Below are positions 49,819 through 59,587 of a DNA stretch of 64,000 nt, piece by piece (position 1 is the first letter of the stretch; each line of letters starts with the position of its first letter). The translations under genes and the position numbers were made by a program. This DNA is from Streptomyces kanamyceticus (GTDB lineage Bacteria > Actinomycetota > Actinomycetes > Streptomycetales > Streptomycetaceae). The notes under the pieces are model-generated. The model was not told where the DNA came from and did not search any database. It saw nothing but the letters and a program-made list of their open reading frames with translations. Location of the stretch: assembly GCF_008704495.1 (NCBI RefSeq), contig NZ_CP023699.1, positions 8,060,001 through 8,124,000 of the forward strand, in the 5' to 3' direction.

Positions 49819-52800
49819 ATGGCCTCGTCGCCAACCCCGTCGTCGCAGTCCGCGCAGTCCGCCCAGTCCGTGGACTTCCCGCCCGAGAGCAGGGCCCGAG
49901 TCGAGGCCTTCCGCGAGGCCCTGGCCACCCGCGTGGTGGTGGCCGACGGCGCGATGGGCACGATGCTCCAGGCGCAGGACCCCACGCTCGAGGACTTCCA
50001 GAACCTCGAAGGCTGCAACGAAGTCCTCAACATCACCCGGCCCGACATCGTCCGCTCGGTGCACGAGGAGTACTTCGCGGTCGGCGTCGACTGCGTGGAG
50101 ACCAACACGTTCGGCGCGAACTTCGCCGCCCTGAGCGAGTACGACATCCCCGAGCGGAACTTCGAGCTCTCCGAATCCGGCGCCCGCATCGCCCGCGAGG
50201 TCGCCGACGAGTTCACGGCGAGCACCGGCCAGCAGCGCTGGGTGCTCGGCTCGATGGGCCCCGGCACCAAGCTGCCGACCCTCGGCCACGCCCCCTACAC
50301 GGTCCTGCGCGACGCCTACCAGATCAACGCCGAGGGCATGATCGCCGGCGGCGCCGACGCGCTCCTGGTGGAGACCACCCAGGACCTCCTGCAGACCAAG
50401 GCCGCGATCCTCGGCGCCCGCCGCGCCCTGGACGCCACCGGCGCCAACCTCCCGGTGATCTGCTCGGTCACCGTCGAGACCACCGGTACCATGCTCCTGG
50501 GCTCCGAGATCGGCGCCGCGCTGACCGCCCTCGAACCGCTCGGCATCGACATGATCGGCCTGAACTGCGCCACGGGCCCGGCCGAGATGAGCGAGCACCT
50601 GCGCTACCTCGCCCGCCACTCGCGCGTCCCGATCTCCTGCATGCCCAACGCGGGACTGCCGGTCCTCGGCAAGAACGGCGCGCACTACCCGCTCACCGCG
50701 CCCGAGCTCGCCGACGCACAGCAGACCTTCGTACGCGAGTACGGCCTGTCCCTGGTCGGCGGCTGCTGCGGCACCACCCCCGAGCACCTGCGCCAGGTCG
50801 TCGAGCGGGTGCGCGGGGTCGAGACGACCGCCCGCGAGCCGCGCCCCGAGCCCGGCGCCGCCTCGCTCTACCAGAGTGTCCCGTTCCGCCAGGACACCTC
50901 GTACATGGCGATCGGCGAGCGCACGAACGCCAACGGCTCCAAGAAGTTCCGCGAGGCCATGCTGGAGGGCCGCTGGGACGACTGCGTGGAGATGGCCCGC
51001 GACCAGATCCGCGAGGGCGCGCACATGCTCGACCTCTGCGTCGACTACGTGGGCCGCGACGGCGTCAAGGACATGGCCGAGCTCGCGGGCCGCTTCGCCA
51101 CCGCCTCCACCCTGCCCATCGTCCTGGACTCCACCGAACTCCCCGTGCTCCAGGCCGGGTTGGAGAAGCTCGGCGGCCGCGCCGTCATCAACTCCGTCAA
51201 CTACGAGGACGGCGACGGACCCGAGTCCCGCTTCACCAAGGTCACCGCGCTCGCCAAGGAGCACGGCGCCGCGCTCATCGCGCTGACCATCGACGAGGAG
51301 GGCCAGGCCCGCACCGCCGAGCACAAGGTCGCCATCGCCGAACGGCTCATCGAGGACCTCACGGGCAACTGGGGCATCCACGAGTCCGACATCCTCATCG
51401 ACACCCTGACCTTCACCATCTGCACCGGCCAGGAGGAGTCCCGGGGCGACGGCATCGCCACCATCGAGGCGATCCGCGAGCTCAAGCGCCGCCGCCCCGA
51501 CGTGCAGACCACGCTCGGCCTCTCCAACATCTCCTTCGGCCTCAACCCGGCCGCCCGCGTCCTGCTCAACTCCGTCTTCCTGGACGAGTGCGTCAAGGCG
51601 GGCCTCGACTCGGCGATCGTGCACGCCTCCAAGATCCTGCCCATCGCGCGCTTCGACGAAGAGCAGGTCACCGTCGCCAGCGACCTCATCTACGACCGCC
51701 GCTCCGAGGGCTACGACCCGCTCCAGAAGCTCATGGAGCTCTTCGAAGGCGTCTCCACCAAGTCGATGAAGGCGGGCAAGACCGAGGAACTCCTCGCCCT
51801 GCCGCTCGACGAGCGCCTCCAGCGCCGCATCATCGACGGCGAGAAGAACGGCCTGGAGGCCGACCTCGACGAGGCCCTCCAGGGCCTGCCCGCCCTCGAC
51901 ATCGTCAACACCATCCTCCTGGAGGGCATGAAGGTCGTCGGCGAGCTCTTCGGCTCGGGACAGATGCAGCTGCCGTTCGTGCTGCAGTCCGCCGAGGTCA
52001 TGAAGACCGCGGTGGCCCACCTCGAACCGCACATGGAGAAGTCCGACGCCGAGGGCAAGGGCACCATCGTGCTGGCCACCGTCCGCGGCGACGTCCACGA
52101 CATCGGCAAGAACCTCGTCGACATCATCCTGTCGAACAACGGCTACAACGTGGTCAACCTGGGCATCAAGCAGCCCGTCGCCGCGATCCTGGACGCCGCG
52201 GAGGAGCACAGGGCCGACGTCATCGGCATGTCGGGCCTCCTGGTCAAGTCCACCGTGATCATGAAGGAGAACCTGGAGGAGCTCAACCAGCGCGGCATGT
52301 CCGCCGACTTCCCGGTGATCCTCGGCGGCGCGGCCCTGACCCGTGCCTACGTGGAGCAGGACCTGCACGAGATCTACGAGGGCGAAGTGCGCTACGCCCG
52401 CGACGCGTTCGAGGGCCTGCGCCTGATGGACGCCCTCATCGCCGTCAAGCGCGGCGTGCCGGGGGCGACCCTGCCCGAGCTCAAGCAGCGCCGCGTCGCG
52501 AGCAAGGCATCCGCGGCCGTCCTCGAGGTCAACGAGGACGAGGGGCCCGCCCGCTCCGACGTAGCCATCGACAACCCGGTCCCCACACCGCCGTTCTGGG
52601 GCACCCGCGTCGTCAAGGGCATCCAGCTCAAGGAGTACGCCTCCTGGCTGGATGAGGGCGCCCTCTTCAAGGGCCAGTGGGGCCTGAAGCAGGCCAGGAC
52701 CGGCGACGGACCCACCTACGAGGAGCTCGTCGAGACCGAGGGCCGCCCGCGCCTGCGCGGCTGGCTGGACGATCTGCACACCAAGAACATGCTCGAAGCG

Positions 52801-53373
52801 GCCGTCGTGCACGGCTACTTCCCCTGCGTGTCCAAGGGCGACGACCTGATCATCCTCAACGACGACGGCTCGGAGCGGACCCGCTTCTCCTTCCCGCGCC
52901 AGCGCCGCGGCCGCCGCCTGTGCCTCGCCGACTTCTTCCGCCCCGAGGAGTCCGGCGAGCGGGACGTCGTCGGCTTCCAGGTCGTCACCGTCGGCTCGAA
53001 GATCGGCGAGGCCACCGCCGAGCTCTTCGCCGCCGACTCCTACCGCGACTACCTCGAACTGCACGGCCTGTCCGTGCAGTTGGCCGAGGCGCTCGCCGAG
53101 TACTGGCACGCGCGCGTGCGCGGCGAGCTCGGCTTCGGCGGCGAGGACCCCGCCGACGTCGAGGACATGTTCGCCCTGAAGTACCGCGGTGCCCGCTTCT
53201 CCCTCGGCTACGGCGCCTGCCCCGACCTGGAGGACCGCGCGAAGATCGCCGAGCTGCTCCAGCCGGAGCGGATCGGCGTACAGCTCTCCGAGGAGTTCCA
53301 GCTGCACCCCGAGCAGTCCACCGACGCGATCGTCATCCACCACCCCGAGGCGAAGTACTTCAACGCGCGCTAA
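49819..53373 (+). CDS. metH: Cobalamin-dependent methionine synthase
   Basis: A 1184-residue four-module enzyme that transfers the methyl group of methyltetrahydrofolate to homocysteine via cobalamin. The homocysteine domain has its zinc ligands Cys250 (LNCATGP) and Cys316-Cys317 (GGCCGTTPEH). The pterin domain follows (GERTNANGSKKFREA). The B12 domain has DVHDIGKN (His760 binds cobalt), and the reactivation domain is C-terminal. Length is normal for the family. AGGGAGC precedes the ATG. I saw no B12-box riboswitch in the 267 bases upstream. It may use methionine precursors independently of the mtn route earlier in the window. Confidence 0.96.
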   Translation: MASSPTPSSQSAQSAQSVDFPPESRARVEAFREALATRVVVADGAMGTMLQAQDPTLEDFQNLEGCNEVLNITRPDIVRSVHEEYFAVGVDCVETNTFGANFAALSEYDIPERNFELSESGARIAREVADEFTASTGQQRWVLGSMGPGTKLPTLGHAPYTVLRDAYQINAEGMIAGGADALLVETTQDLLQTKAAILGARRALDATGANLPVICSVTVETTGTMLLGSEIGAALTALEPLGIDMIGLNCATGPAEMSEHLRYLARHSRVPISCMPNAGLPVLGKNGAHYPLTAPELADAQQTFVREYGLSLVGGCCGTTPEHLRQVVERVRGVETTAREPRPEPGAASLYQSVPFRQDTSYMAIGERTNANGSKKFREAMLEGRWDDCVEMARDQIREGAHMLDLCVDYVGRDGVKDMAELAGRFATASTLPIVLDSTELPVLQAGLEKLGGRAVINSVNYEDGDGPESRFTKVTALAKEHGAALIALTIDEEGQARTAEHKVAIAERLIEDLTGNWGIHESDILIDTLTFTICTGQEESRGDGIATIEAIRELKRRRPDVQTTLGLSNISFGLNPAARVLLNSVFLDECVKAGLDSAIVHASKILPIARFDEEQVTVASDLIYDRRSEGYDPLQKLMELFEGVSTKSMKAGKTEELLALPLDERLQRRIIDGEKNGLEADLDEALQGLPALDIVNTILLEGMKVVGELFGSGQMQLPFVLQSAEVMKTAVAHLEPHMEKSDAEGKGTIVLATVRGDVHDIGKNLVDIILSNNGYNVVNLGIKQPVAAILDAAEEHRADVIGMSGLLVKSTVIMKENLEELNQRGMSADFPVILGGAALTRAYVEQDLHEIYEGEVRYARDAFEGLRLMDALIAVKRGVPGATLPELKQRRVASKASAAVLEVNEDEGPARSDVAIDNPVPTPPFWGTRVVKGIQLKEYASWLDEGALFKGQWGLKQARTGDGPTYEELVETEGRPRLRGWLDDLHTKNMLEAAVVHGYFPCVSKGDDLIILNDDGSERTRFSFPRQRRGRRLCLADFFRPEESGERDVVGFQVVTVGSKIGEATAELFAADSYRDYLELHGLSVQLAEALAEYWHARVRGELGFGGEDPADVEDMFALKYRGARFSLGYGACPDLEDRAKIAELLQPERIGVQLSEEFQLHPEQSTDAIVIHHPEAKYFNAR

Positions 53374-53434
53374 GGCCGCGTTTAACTACAGCGCGCGTTC
53401 CTGGGACCAGTCGTACACTGGTCGGTCCAGCTCA

Positions 53435-53460
53435 GGCCGGTTCCCCTCGGGGAACCGGCC
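53435..53460 (+). terminator. Terminator after metH
   Basis: A perfect 12-bp stem (GGCCGGTTCCCC / GGGGAACCGGCC) with a 2-base centre, followed by TTCTCGT. It precedes the HAD gene. Confidence 0.75.
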
Positions 53461-53487
53461 TTCTCGTCCCTCATGGAGGTGTGCCGG

Positions 53488-54183
53488 ATGACCAGTACGG
53501 TCCCCGCGCTTGGTATTCGAACGGCCGAGGGCTCCGCCCTGCAAGGCGTCCTCCTCGACATGGACGGCACACTCGTCGACACCGAGGGCTTCTGGTGGGA
53601 CGCCGAGGTCGAGGTCTTCGCCTCCCTGGGCCACGCGCTCGACGAGGCCTGGCGCGACGTGGTCGTCGGCGGTCCCATGACGCGCAGCGCGGGCTTCCTC
53701 ATCGAGTCCACCGGCGCCGACATCACCCTGCCCGAGCTCACCGTGCTGCTCAACGACGGCTTCGAGGACCGCATCAGCCGCTCCCTGCCGCTGATGCCGG
53801 GCGCCGCCAGGCTCCTTGCCGAACTCGCCGCGCAGCGCGTGCCGATGGCCCTCGTCTCCGCGTCCCACCGGCGCATCATCGACCGCGTGCTCGACTCGAT
53901 CGGCGCCCACCACTTCGAACTGACCGTCGCGGGCGACGAGGTGGCCCGCACCAAGCCGCACCCCGACCCCTATCTGCTCGCGGCCGCGGGGCTGGGCGCC
54001 GACCCCGCCAGATGCGCCGTGATCGAGGACACCGCCACCGGTGTGGCCGCCGCGGAGGCCGCGGGCTGCCGGGTGGTGGCCGTGCCGTCGGTCGCGCCCA
54101 TCGCCGCGGCGGCGGGCCGCACCGTCGTGCCCTCGCTGGAACACGTCAACCTGCCTTTCCTGCAAGGGCTCATGACGTTCTGA
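53488..54183 (+). CDS. HAD superfamily phosphatase/phosphomutase-like hydrolase
   Basis: A 231-residue HAD subfamily I protein. Asp24 and Asp26 are in VLLDMDGTLVDTE, the motif II Ser/Thr is in ALVSASHRR, the Lys in RTKPHPDPYL and the acidic motif IV in AVIEDTATG. It resembles beta-phosphoglucomutase/phosphoglycolate-phosphatase types, so it hydrolyses or isomerises a sugar phosphate; the substrate is not readable. I start at the second ATG because GGAGGTG lies 7 bases before it. Confidence 0.88.
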   Translation: MTSTVPALGIRTAEGSALQGVLLDMDGTLVDTEGFWWDAEVEVFASLGHALDEAWRDVVVGGPMTRSAGFLIESTGADITLPELTVLLNDGFEDRISRSLPLMPGAARLLAELAAQRVPMALVSASHRRIIDRVLDSIGAHHFELTVAGDEVARTKPHPDPYLLAAAGLGADPARCAVIEDTATGVAAAEAAGCRVVAVPSVAPIAAAAGRTVVPSLEHVNLPFLQGLMTF

Positions 54184-54530
54184 GGGTCCGCCAGTTCCGT
54201 CCCCGACACGGTTGAAGGTGTGACGTTTCCCACGTCAATCGGGGTCGACAGTGGGGCCCTTGTGTGCCGTGACCCCTGGTGGGGCATGCGGGGGAGTGAC
54301 GTTGTGTCCCGATTGGTGGGAGCGTGCACGAAACCTTCCACTGTTGGGTTATCGGTGCGTCCGCGCCCGGTTTCGCAGCGTGATTGGCCGTATACCTCCC
54401 ACCCTCTCCGGCGCCCGCCTGGTGCGGACTAATCTCATCGCGAGAACATCGCCCCACCCCCCGTGCCCCACCAACCCACACCCCGCGTTGCGGGATTCAC
54501 GGGATCCAAGAGCTCTGGAGAACGTCGAGC
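54184..54530. other. Intergenic region upstream of the first binding lipoprotein
   Basis: About 347 bases with no supported gene. It contains an inverted repeat (54221-54237) and ends in a C-rich stretch with the small hairpin CCCGCGTTGCGGG before the ribosome binding site. The lipoprotein promoter must lie here. Confidence 0.5.
54221..54237. promoter_or_regulatory. Inverted repeat TGACGT-N5-ACGTCA
   Basis: A perfect 6-bp inverted repeat with a 5-base spacer, just past the HAD stop and far upstream of the lipoprotein gene. It is a possible operator; no binder is suggested by the neighbours. Confidence 0.4.
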
Positions 54531-56138
54531 ATGAACCGCAAGACTTTGGTGCTGCCGGCTGTCATAGGTCTGCTCGCCCCCGCGCTCGCCGCGTGTGGCG
54601 GTTCCGGCAGCGGAGACGGCGACGACGCCATCGCTGTCGGCACCACGGACGCGTTCGCCATCTCGAAGGAGGTCCCGGCACCCTTCGACCCGGCCTACGC
54701 CTACGACGCCGGGTCCTGGAACATCCTGCGTCAGACCGTGCAGACGCTGATGGCCCTGCCGCGCGGCGACGGCGAACCGCAGCCCGAGGCCGCCGAGCAG
54801 TGCGGCTTCACCGACACGGGCAACGAGCGCTACGCCTGCACCCTGCGCAAGGGCCTGAAGTTCTCGGACGGCAAGCCGCTGACGGCCGCCGATGTGAAGT
54901 TCTCCATCGAGCGGGTCCGCGACATCAAGATCAAGGACCCCAGTGGTTCGGACGGTCTGGTGTCGAACGTCGAGGAGATCGAGACCGAGGGCGACCGCGA
55001 GGTCGTCTTCCACCTCAAGACGCCCGACGCGACGTTCCCGTACAAGCTGGCCACCCCCACCGCGGGCATCATCAGCAAGGACCACTACAGCAAGAACAAG
55101 CTGCGCGACGGCTTCGAGGTGTCGGGCTCCGGCCCCTACACCGCGGAGCAGGAGGTCAAGGACGACCGCCTGGTCAAGACGGTCTTCACCAAGAACCCCG
55201 AGTACAAGGGGCAGTTCAAGCCCCAGAGCGGCAAGATCGAGCTGCGCAACTTCGCGGACACCGACGCCATGGGCAAGGCGCTCAAGGACGGCGACATCGA
55301 CCTGATGACCCGCACCATGTCGCCCGAGCAGGTCAAGCAGCTCGACGCGACCCCGGACAAGAACATCGACCTGGTCGAGATGCAGGGTCTGGAGATCCGC
55401 TACCTCGCCTTCAACACCGATGCCCCGACGGTCAAGACCAAGGCCGTCCGCCAGGCCATGGCACAGATCGTCGACCGCGGCGCGCTCGCCTCGCAGGTGT
55501 ACGGCTCGACGGCCGACCCGCTGTTCTCGCTGGTGCCGACCACCATCACCGGCCACGCCAACTCGTTCTTCAACAAGTACGGCAACGCGAGCCCCGCCAA
55601 GGCCCGTCAGCTCCTGGAGAAGGCCAACATCTCCACGCCGGTGAAGCTGACGCTGCACTACACCACCGACCACTACGGTCCGGGCACCAAGAAGGAGTTC
55701 GAGATCCTGCGGAAGCAGCTCAACGACTCCGGCCTGTTCGACGTGGACATCAAGGGCGTGCCGTGGAGCACCTTCCGCGCGGCCGAGCGCGACGGCAAGT
55801 ACGCGGTGTACGGCATGGGCTGGTTCCCCGACTTCCCCGACGCCGACAACTTCCTCGCGCCCTTCCTCGACAAGGACAACTTCCTCGGCTCGCCGTACGT
55901 CAACCGGTCGATCAACGACCAGCTGATCCCCACCTCGCGCCGCGAGGCCGACCGGCTCGCCGCATCCAAGAGCATCCGCAAGATCCAGGACATCGTCGCC
56001 GACGACGTCCCGATCCTCCCGCTCTGGCAGGGCAAGCAGTACATCGCCGCGCGCGACGACATCACGGGTGTCGAGTGGGCCCTCAACTCGGCGTCCAACC
56101 TCCAGCTGTGGGAGCTGGCCCGCGGCGTCAGCGGCTGA
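54531..56138 (+). CDS. ABC transporter substrate-binding lipoprotein, oligopeptide family (SBP_bac_5)
   Basis: A 535-residue lipoprotein that binds peptides or similar ligands outside the membrane. The signal peptide ends at lipobox LAAC with Cys22. The mature protein has the family segments CTLRKGLKFSDGKPLTAADV, FAFNTDAP-like contacts and VDRGALASQVYG. No permease or ATPase gene is adjacent, so it must serve a transporter encoded elsewhere or act as a sensor. It is followed by a paralogue with a similar build. CTGGAG lies upstream of the ATG. Confidence 0.9.
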   Translation: MNRKTLVLPAVIGLLAPALAACGGSGSGDGDDAIAVGTTDAFAISKEVPAPFDPAYAYDAGSWNILRQTVQTLMALPRGDGEPQPEAAEQCGFTDTGNERYACTLRKGLKFSDGKPLTAADVKFSIERVRDIKIKDPSGSDGLVSNVEEIETEGDREVVFHLKTPDATFPYKLATPTAGIISKDHYSKNKLRDGFEVSGSGPYTAEQEVKDDRLVKTVFTKNPEYKGQFKPQSGKIELRNFADTDAMGKALKDGDIDLMTRTMSPEQVKQLDATPDKNIDLVEMQGLEIRYLAFNTDAPTVKTKAVRQAMAQIVDRGALASQVYGSTADPLFSLVPTTITGHANSFFNKYGNASPAKARQLLEKANISTPVKLTLHYTTDHYGPGTKKEFEILRKQLNDSGLFDVDIKGVPWSTFRAAERDGKYAVYGMGWFPDFPDADNFLAPFLDKDNFLGSPYVNRSINDQLIPTSRREADRLAASKSIRKIQDIVADDVPILPLWQGKQYIAARDDITGVEWALNSASNLQLWELARGVSG

Positions 56139-56167
56139 CGCTGACGTGAGGGGGCTGACGCTCCCAT

Positions 56168-56194
56168 GAGGGGGCGGGCGACCTCCGCCCCCTC
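56168..56194 (+). terminator. Hairpin between the two binding-lipoprotein genes
   Basis: A perfect 10-bp stem (GAGGGGGCGG / CCGCCCCCTC) with a 7-base loop. It could terminate the first gene or attenuate read-through into the second. Confidence 0.6.
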
Positions 56195-56232
56195 GGCTCC
56201 ACCGAACGACCACCACACCAAAAGGCACGTAA

Positions 56233-57810
56233 GTGAAATGTCGTAACCAGTGGCTGGCCCTCCCGCTCACCGGAGGACTGGCCGCCGCCCTGCTGACCGG
56301 ATGCGGGACGGAAACGGGCGGCGCGGGGGACACGGGCGACGCGGTCGTGATGGGGATGTCCGACGACGTCCTGGCCACCGACCCGGCCGCAGGCTACGAC
56401 CCCGGGTCGTGGCTCCTCTTCAACAACGTCTTCCAGTCCCTGCTGAGCTTCCCCAAGGGCGCCACGGAGCCGGAGCCCGAGGCCGCCAAGGCGTGCGGGT
56501 TCACGGACACCGAGGCGAAGGTCTTCAAGTGCGAGCTGCGTGACGGGCTGAAGTTCAGCAACGGCGACGCGCTCACGTCGAAGGACGTCAAGTTCTCCTT
56601 CGACCGCATGCGGAACATCAAGGACGACGCGGGCCCGGCCCTCATGTTCCCGATGCTGGACCACGTGCGGACTCCGGACGCCAAGACCGTCGTCTTCCAG
56701 CTGAAGTACCCCGACGCGACCTTCCCCAGCAAGATCGCCTCGGGCGCCGGTTCGATCGTGGACCACCGCGAGTACGACATCAACCGGCTGCGTACGGACG
56801 GCAAGGCCGTCGGCTCCGGGCCCTACGAGCTCGACTCGTTCGGCGAGGAGCAGGCGAGGTTCTCGGTGAACTCCGACTACCGGGGCACCGCGAAGGTCAA
56901 GAACGAAGGCGTGGCGATCAAGTTCTTCCACGGTGACCAGAAGGGCCTCAAGCAGGCCCTCATGGACAACGAGGTCGACCTCGCCTACCGCGGCCTGGCC
57001 GCCGCCGACATCGCCGACATCGAGCGCGACACCTCCAAGGACCTCGACATCGTCGAGGGCACCAGCGCCGAGGTGCAGCACCTGGTCTTCAACATGAAGG
57101 ACCCGGTCGCGGGCAAGCTCGGCGTGCGCAAGGCCATCGCCTACCTGCTCGACAGGGACGCCCTGGTCAAGGAGGTCTACCAGGACACGGCCACGCCGCT
57201 CTACTCGATCGTCCCCGCGGGCATCGGCGGCCACAACACCGCGTTCTTCGACACCTACGGCGACCGCCCGCAGCGCGCCAAGGCCGCCTCCGCCCTGCGC
57301 GGCGACGGCATCCAGGGCAAGGTCAAGCTCACGCTCTGGTCGACGCCCTCGCGCTACGGCCCGGCCACCGACCACGAACTGCGCGCGATCGCCAAGCAGC
57401 TCAACGCCTCCGGCCTCTTCGCGGCCGACGTGAAGTCCGTCGGCTTCGAGCAGTACGAGAAGGACATCGCGGCGGGCAAGTACGGCGTGTACGTCAAGGG
57501 CTGGGTGCCGGACTACCCGGACCCGGACAACTTCACCCAGCCGTTCTTCGGCAAGGGCAACGTCCTCGGCAACCACTTCGAGAACCGCGACATCACCGGG
57601 AAGATCATTCCCGGCACCGCGCGGCAGAGCGACCGGGCCAAGACCACCAAGCAGTACGCCGAACTGCAGGACGTCGTCGCCGACCAGGTGCCGATTCTGC
57701 CGGTCTGGCAGGCCAAGCAGTACGCGGTCGCGCGCGACAGCGTCTACGGCCTCGAATCCTGTCTGGACGCCTCGACGGTGTTCCGCTTCTGGGAGATCAG
57801 CAAGGGTTGA
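56233..57810 (+). CDS. Second ABC transporter substrate-binding lipoprotein (SBP_bac_5)
   Basis: A 525-residue paralogue of the preceding lipoprotein, with matching segments throughout (CELRDGLKFSNGDALTSKDV, QVPILPVWQAKQYAVARDSV). The lipobox is LLTGC with Cys24. The two are well diverged, so they probably bind different ligands. It starts at GTG behind AAAGG. Like its neighbour it has no transporter genes beside it. Confidence 0.9.
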   Translation: MKCRNQWLALPLTGGLAAALLTGCGTETGGAGDTGDAVVMGMSDDVLATDPAAGYDPGSWLLFNNVFQSLLSFPKGATEPEPEAAKACGFTDTEAKVFKCELRDGLKFSNGDALTSKDVKFSFDRMRNIKDDAGPALMFPMLDHVRTPDAKTVVFQLKYPDATFPSKIASGAGSIVDHREYDINRLRTDGKAVGSGPYELDSFGEEQARFSVNSDYRGTAKVKNEGVAIKFFHGDQKGLKQALMDNEVDLAYRGLAAADIADIERDTSKDLDIVEGTSAEVQHLVFNMKDPVAGKLGVRKAIAYLLDRDALVKEVYQDTATPLYSIVPAGIGGHNTAFFDTYGDRPQRAKAASALRGDGIQGKVKLTLWSTPSRYGPATDHELRAIAKQLNASGLFAADVKSVGFEQYEKDIAAGKYGVYVKGWVPDYPDPDNFTQPFFGKGNVLGNHFENRDITGKIIPGTARQSDRAKTTKQYAELQDVVADQVPILPVWQAKQYAVARDSVYGLESCLDASTVFRFWEISKG

Positions 57811-57832
57811 GCCCGCCCGGGCCCGTACTCAT

Positions 57833-57872
57833 GGCGAAGGCGGCCACGCCCTCGGGGGCGGCCGCCTTCGCC
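57833..57872. terminator. Bidirectional terminator between lipoprotein and response regulator
   Basis: A perfect 13-bp stem (57833-57845 and 57860-57872) with a 14-base loop between convergent genes. Confidence 0.75.
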
Positions 57873-57890
57873 GTGGTCCGTACCGCGCCG

Positions 57891-58562
57891 CTACTGCGCG
57901 CCGGGCCGCACCAGACCGCTCTCGTACGCGTACACCGCGGCCTGCACCCGGTCGCGCAGGCCCAACTTGGTGAGCACGTGGCCCACATGGGTCTTCACGG
58001 TCGTCTCGCTCACGAAGAGGTCCGCCGCGATCTCCGCGTTCGACAGGCCGCGGGCCACCAGCTTCAGGACCTCGACCTCGCGATCGGTGAGCGTGTGCAG
58101 CGTGTCGGGCACCGGCTCGTCCCCGGAGGGCAGGTGCGCGGAGTACTTGTCGAGCAGCCGGCGCGTGATGCTCGGCGCGAGCATCGCCTCGCCCGCGGCG
58201 ACCACGCGGATCGCCTGCACCAGCTCGTTGGCCGGGGCGTCCTTGAGGAGGAAGCCACTGGCACCGGCGCGCAGCGCCTCCACCACGTACTCATCGAGGT
58301 CGAAGGTGGTCAGGACCAGGACCTTCGCCGGACCGTCCCGTCCTGGCCCGGTGATCTGCCGGGTCGCCTCGACGCCGTCCATCCGGGGCATGCGGATGTC
58401 CATCAGGACCACATCGGGCTGCAGCGCCCGCACCTGATCCAGAGCCTGCAGGCCGTCTCCGGCCTCGCCGACGACCGCGATGTCCTGCTCGGCCTCCAGA
58501 ATCATCCGGAAACCGGTGCGCAACAGCGGCTGGTCGTCGACCAGTAGGACGCGGATGGCCAC
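57891..58562 (-). CDS. NarL/LuxR-type response regulator (no adjacent kinase)
   Basis: A 223-residue two-component response regulator. The receiver has the acidic pocket in LLVDDQ, the phosphorylatable Asp55 (VVLMDIRMP) and the conserved Lys in FLLKDA. The C-terminal LuxR helix-turn-helix is clear (LTDREVEVLKLVARGLSNAEIA). No histidine kinase gene is in the window, so the partner must be encoded elsewhere. It starts at GTG with AAGGAG upstream, 14 bp behind the RecB-family gene, so the two may be co-transcribed. Confidence 0.9.
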   Translation of the reverse strand: MAIRVLLVDDQPLLRTGFRMILEAEQDIAVVGEAGDGLQALDQVRALQPDVVLMDIRMPRMDGVEATRQITGPGRDGPAKVLVLTTFDLDEYVVEALRAGASGFLLKDAPANELVQAIRVVAAGEAMLAPSITRRLLDKYSAHLPSGDEPVPDTLHTLTDREVEVLKLVARGLSNAEIAADLFVSETTVKTHVGHVLTKLGLRDRVQAAVYAYESGLVRPGAQ

Positions 58563-58576
58563 GTAACTCTCCTTCG

Positions 58577-59458
58577 CTAGGCCGGGCCCATTCTGCCCTG
58601 CTCGGCCTCGGTGGACTCGGGCACCCTCACCGGAAGGGGATACGGCGGGGGAGTCCCCCCGAATTCCGGACAGACGGCCTGGTGGTCGCACCAGCCGCAC
58701 AGCTTCGTGGGCCGCGGCCGCCAGTCGCCCGTCTCGGTGGCGAGCTCGATCGCCTCCCAGAGCGCCAGCAGCTTGCGCTCGACCCGCTCCAGATCGGCCA
58801 CCACCGGGTCGTACGTGATCACGTCGCCGCTGCCGAGGTAGACCAGCTGCAGACGGCGCGGCACGACACCTTTCAGGCGCCACACCACCAGTGCGTAGAA
58901 CGTCATCTGGAACCGGGCGCCCTCCGCGTACTCCGGACGCGGGGCCTTGCCCGTCTTGTAGTCGACGATGCGGACCTCACCCGAAGGAGCCACGTCCACC
59001 CGGTCGATGATGCCGCGCAGCTTCAGGCCCGACTCCAGCTCCGCCTGCACGAACAGCTCGCGCTCGGCGGGCTCCAGACGGGTGGGGTCCTCCAGGGTGA
59101 ACCAGCGCTCGACGAGCTTCTCCGCGTCGGCGAGCCAGCGCGTCATGCGCGTGCCCTCCGGATCGTCCGCGAACAGCTCGGTCAGCTCCGGCTTCGCCTC
59201 GCGCAGCCGGTCCCACTGACCGGGAATGAGCGACTTGGCGCGCGGCGCGGTGCGCTCGCCCGCCGGGGCGTCGAAGAGCCGCTCAAGGACCGCGTGCACC
59301 AGGGTGCCCCGGGTCGCCGCCTCGCTCGGCTTCTCGGGCAGCTTGTCGATCACCCGGAACCGGTAGAGCAGCGGGCACTGCATGAAGTCACCCGCGCGCG
59401 AGGGCGACAAGGACGCCGGGCGCACGGCCGCCACGGCACCGTCGGTGCTGGTTTCCAT
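58577..59458 (-). CDS. RecB-family PD-(D/E)XK nuclease
   Basis: A 293-residue AddB/Cas4-like nuclease. It has GTLVHAVLE, the metal-binding Asp in GIIDRVD and the catalytic VDYKTGK. Cys28 near the N-terminus and Cys254, Cys257 and Cys263 near the C-terminus (LCGWCDHQAVC) make a four-Cys [4Fe-4S] site of AddB type. Such stand-alone actinobacterial proteins probably process DNA ends in repair. It is divergent from the site-2 protease gene. The ribosome binding site is weak. Confidence 0.88.
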   Translation of the reverse strand: METSTDGAVAAVRPASLSPSRAGDFMQCPLLYRFRVIDKLPEKPSEAATRGTLVHAVLERLFDAPAGERTAPRAKSLIPGQWDRLREAKPELTELFADDPEGTRMTRWLADAEKLVERWFTLEDPTRLEPAERELFVQAELESGLKLRGIIDRVDVAPSGEVRIVDYKTGKAPRPEYAEGARFQMTFYALVVWRLKGVVPRRLQLVYLGSGDVITYDPVVADLERVERKLLALWEAIELATETGDWRPRPTKLCGWCDHQAVCPEFGGTPPPYPLPVRVPESTEAEQGRMGPA

Positions 59459-59587
59459 GAGGACAGACCCTACGACCCGCCACTGACAACAGCCGCATAC
59501 CATCGACGACAGACCCTCTCGCCCTGCATGATCGTGCGGGTGACCGCGCCAGCCCGGGGCGAGGGACGCTTCGAACGAGGGGACATC

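Noticed and set aside
49747..53343. A 1198-codon open frame antisense to metH
   Set aside because: Same reason; metH has all four domains with catalytic residues.
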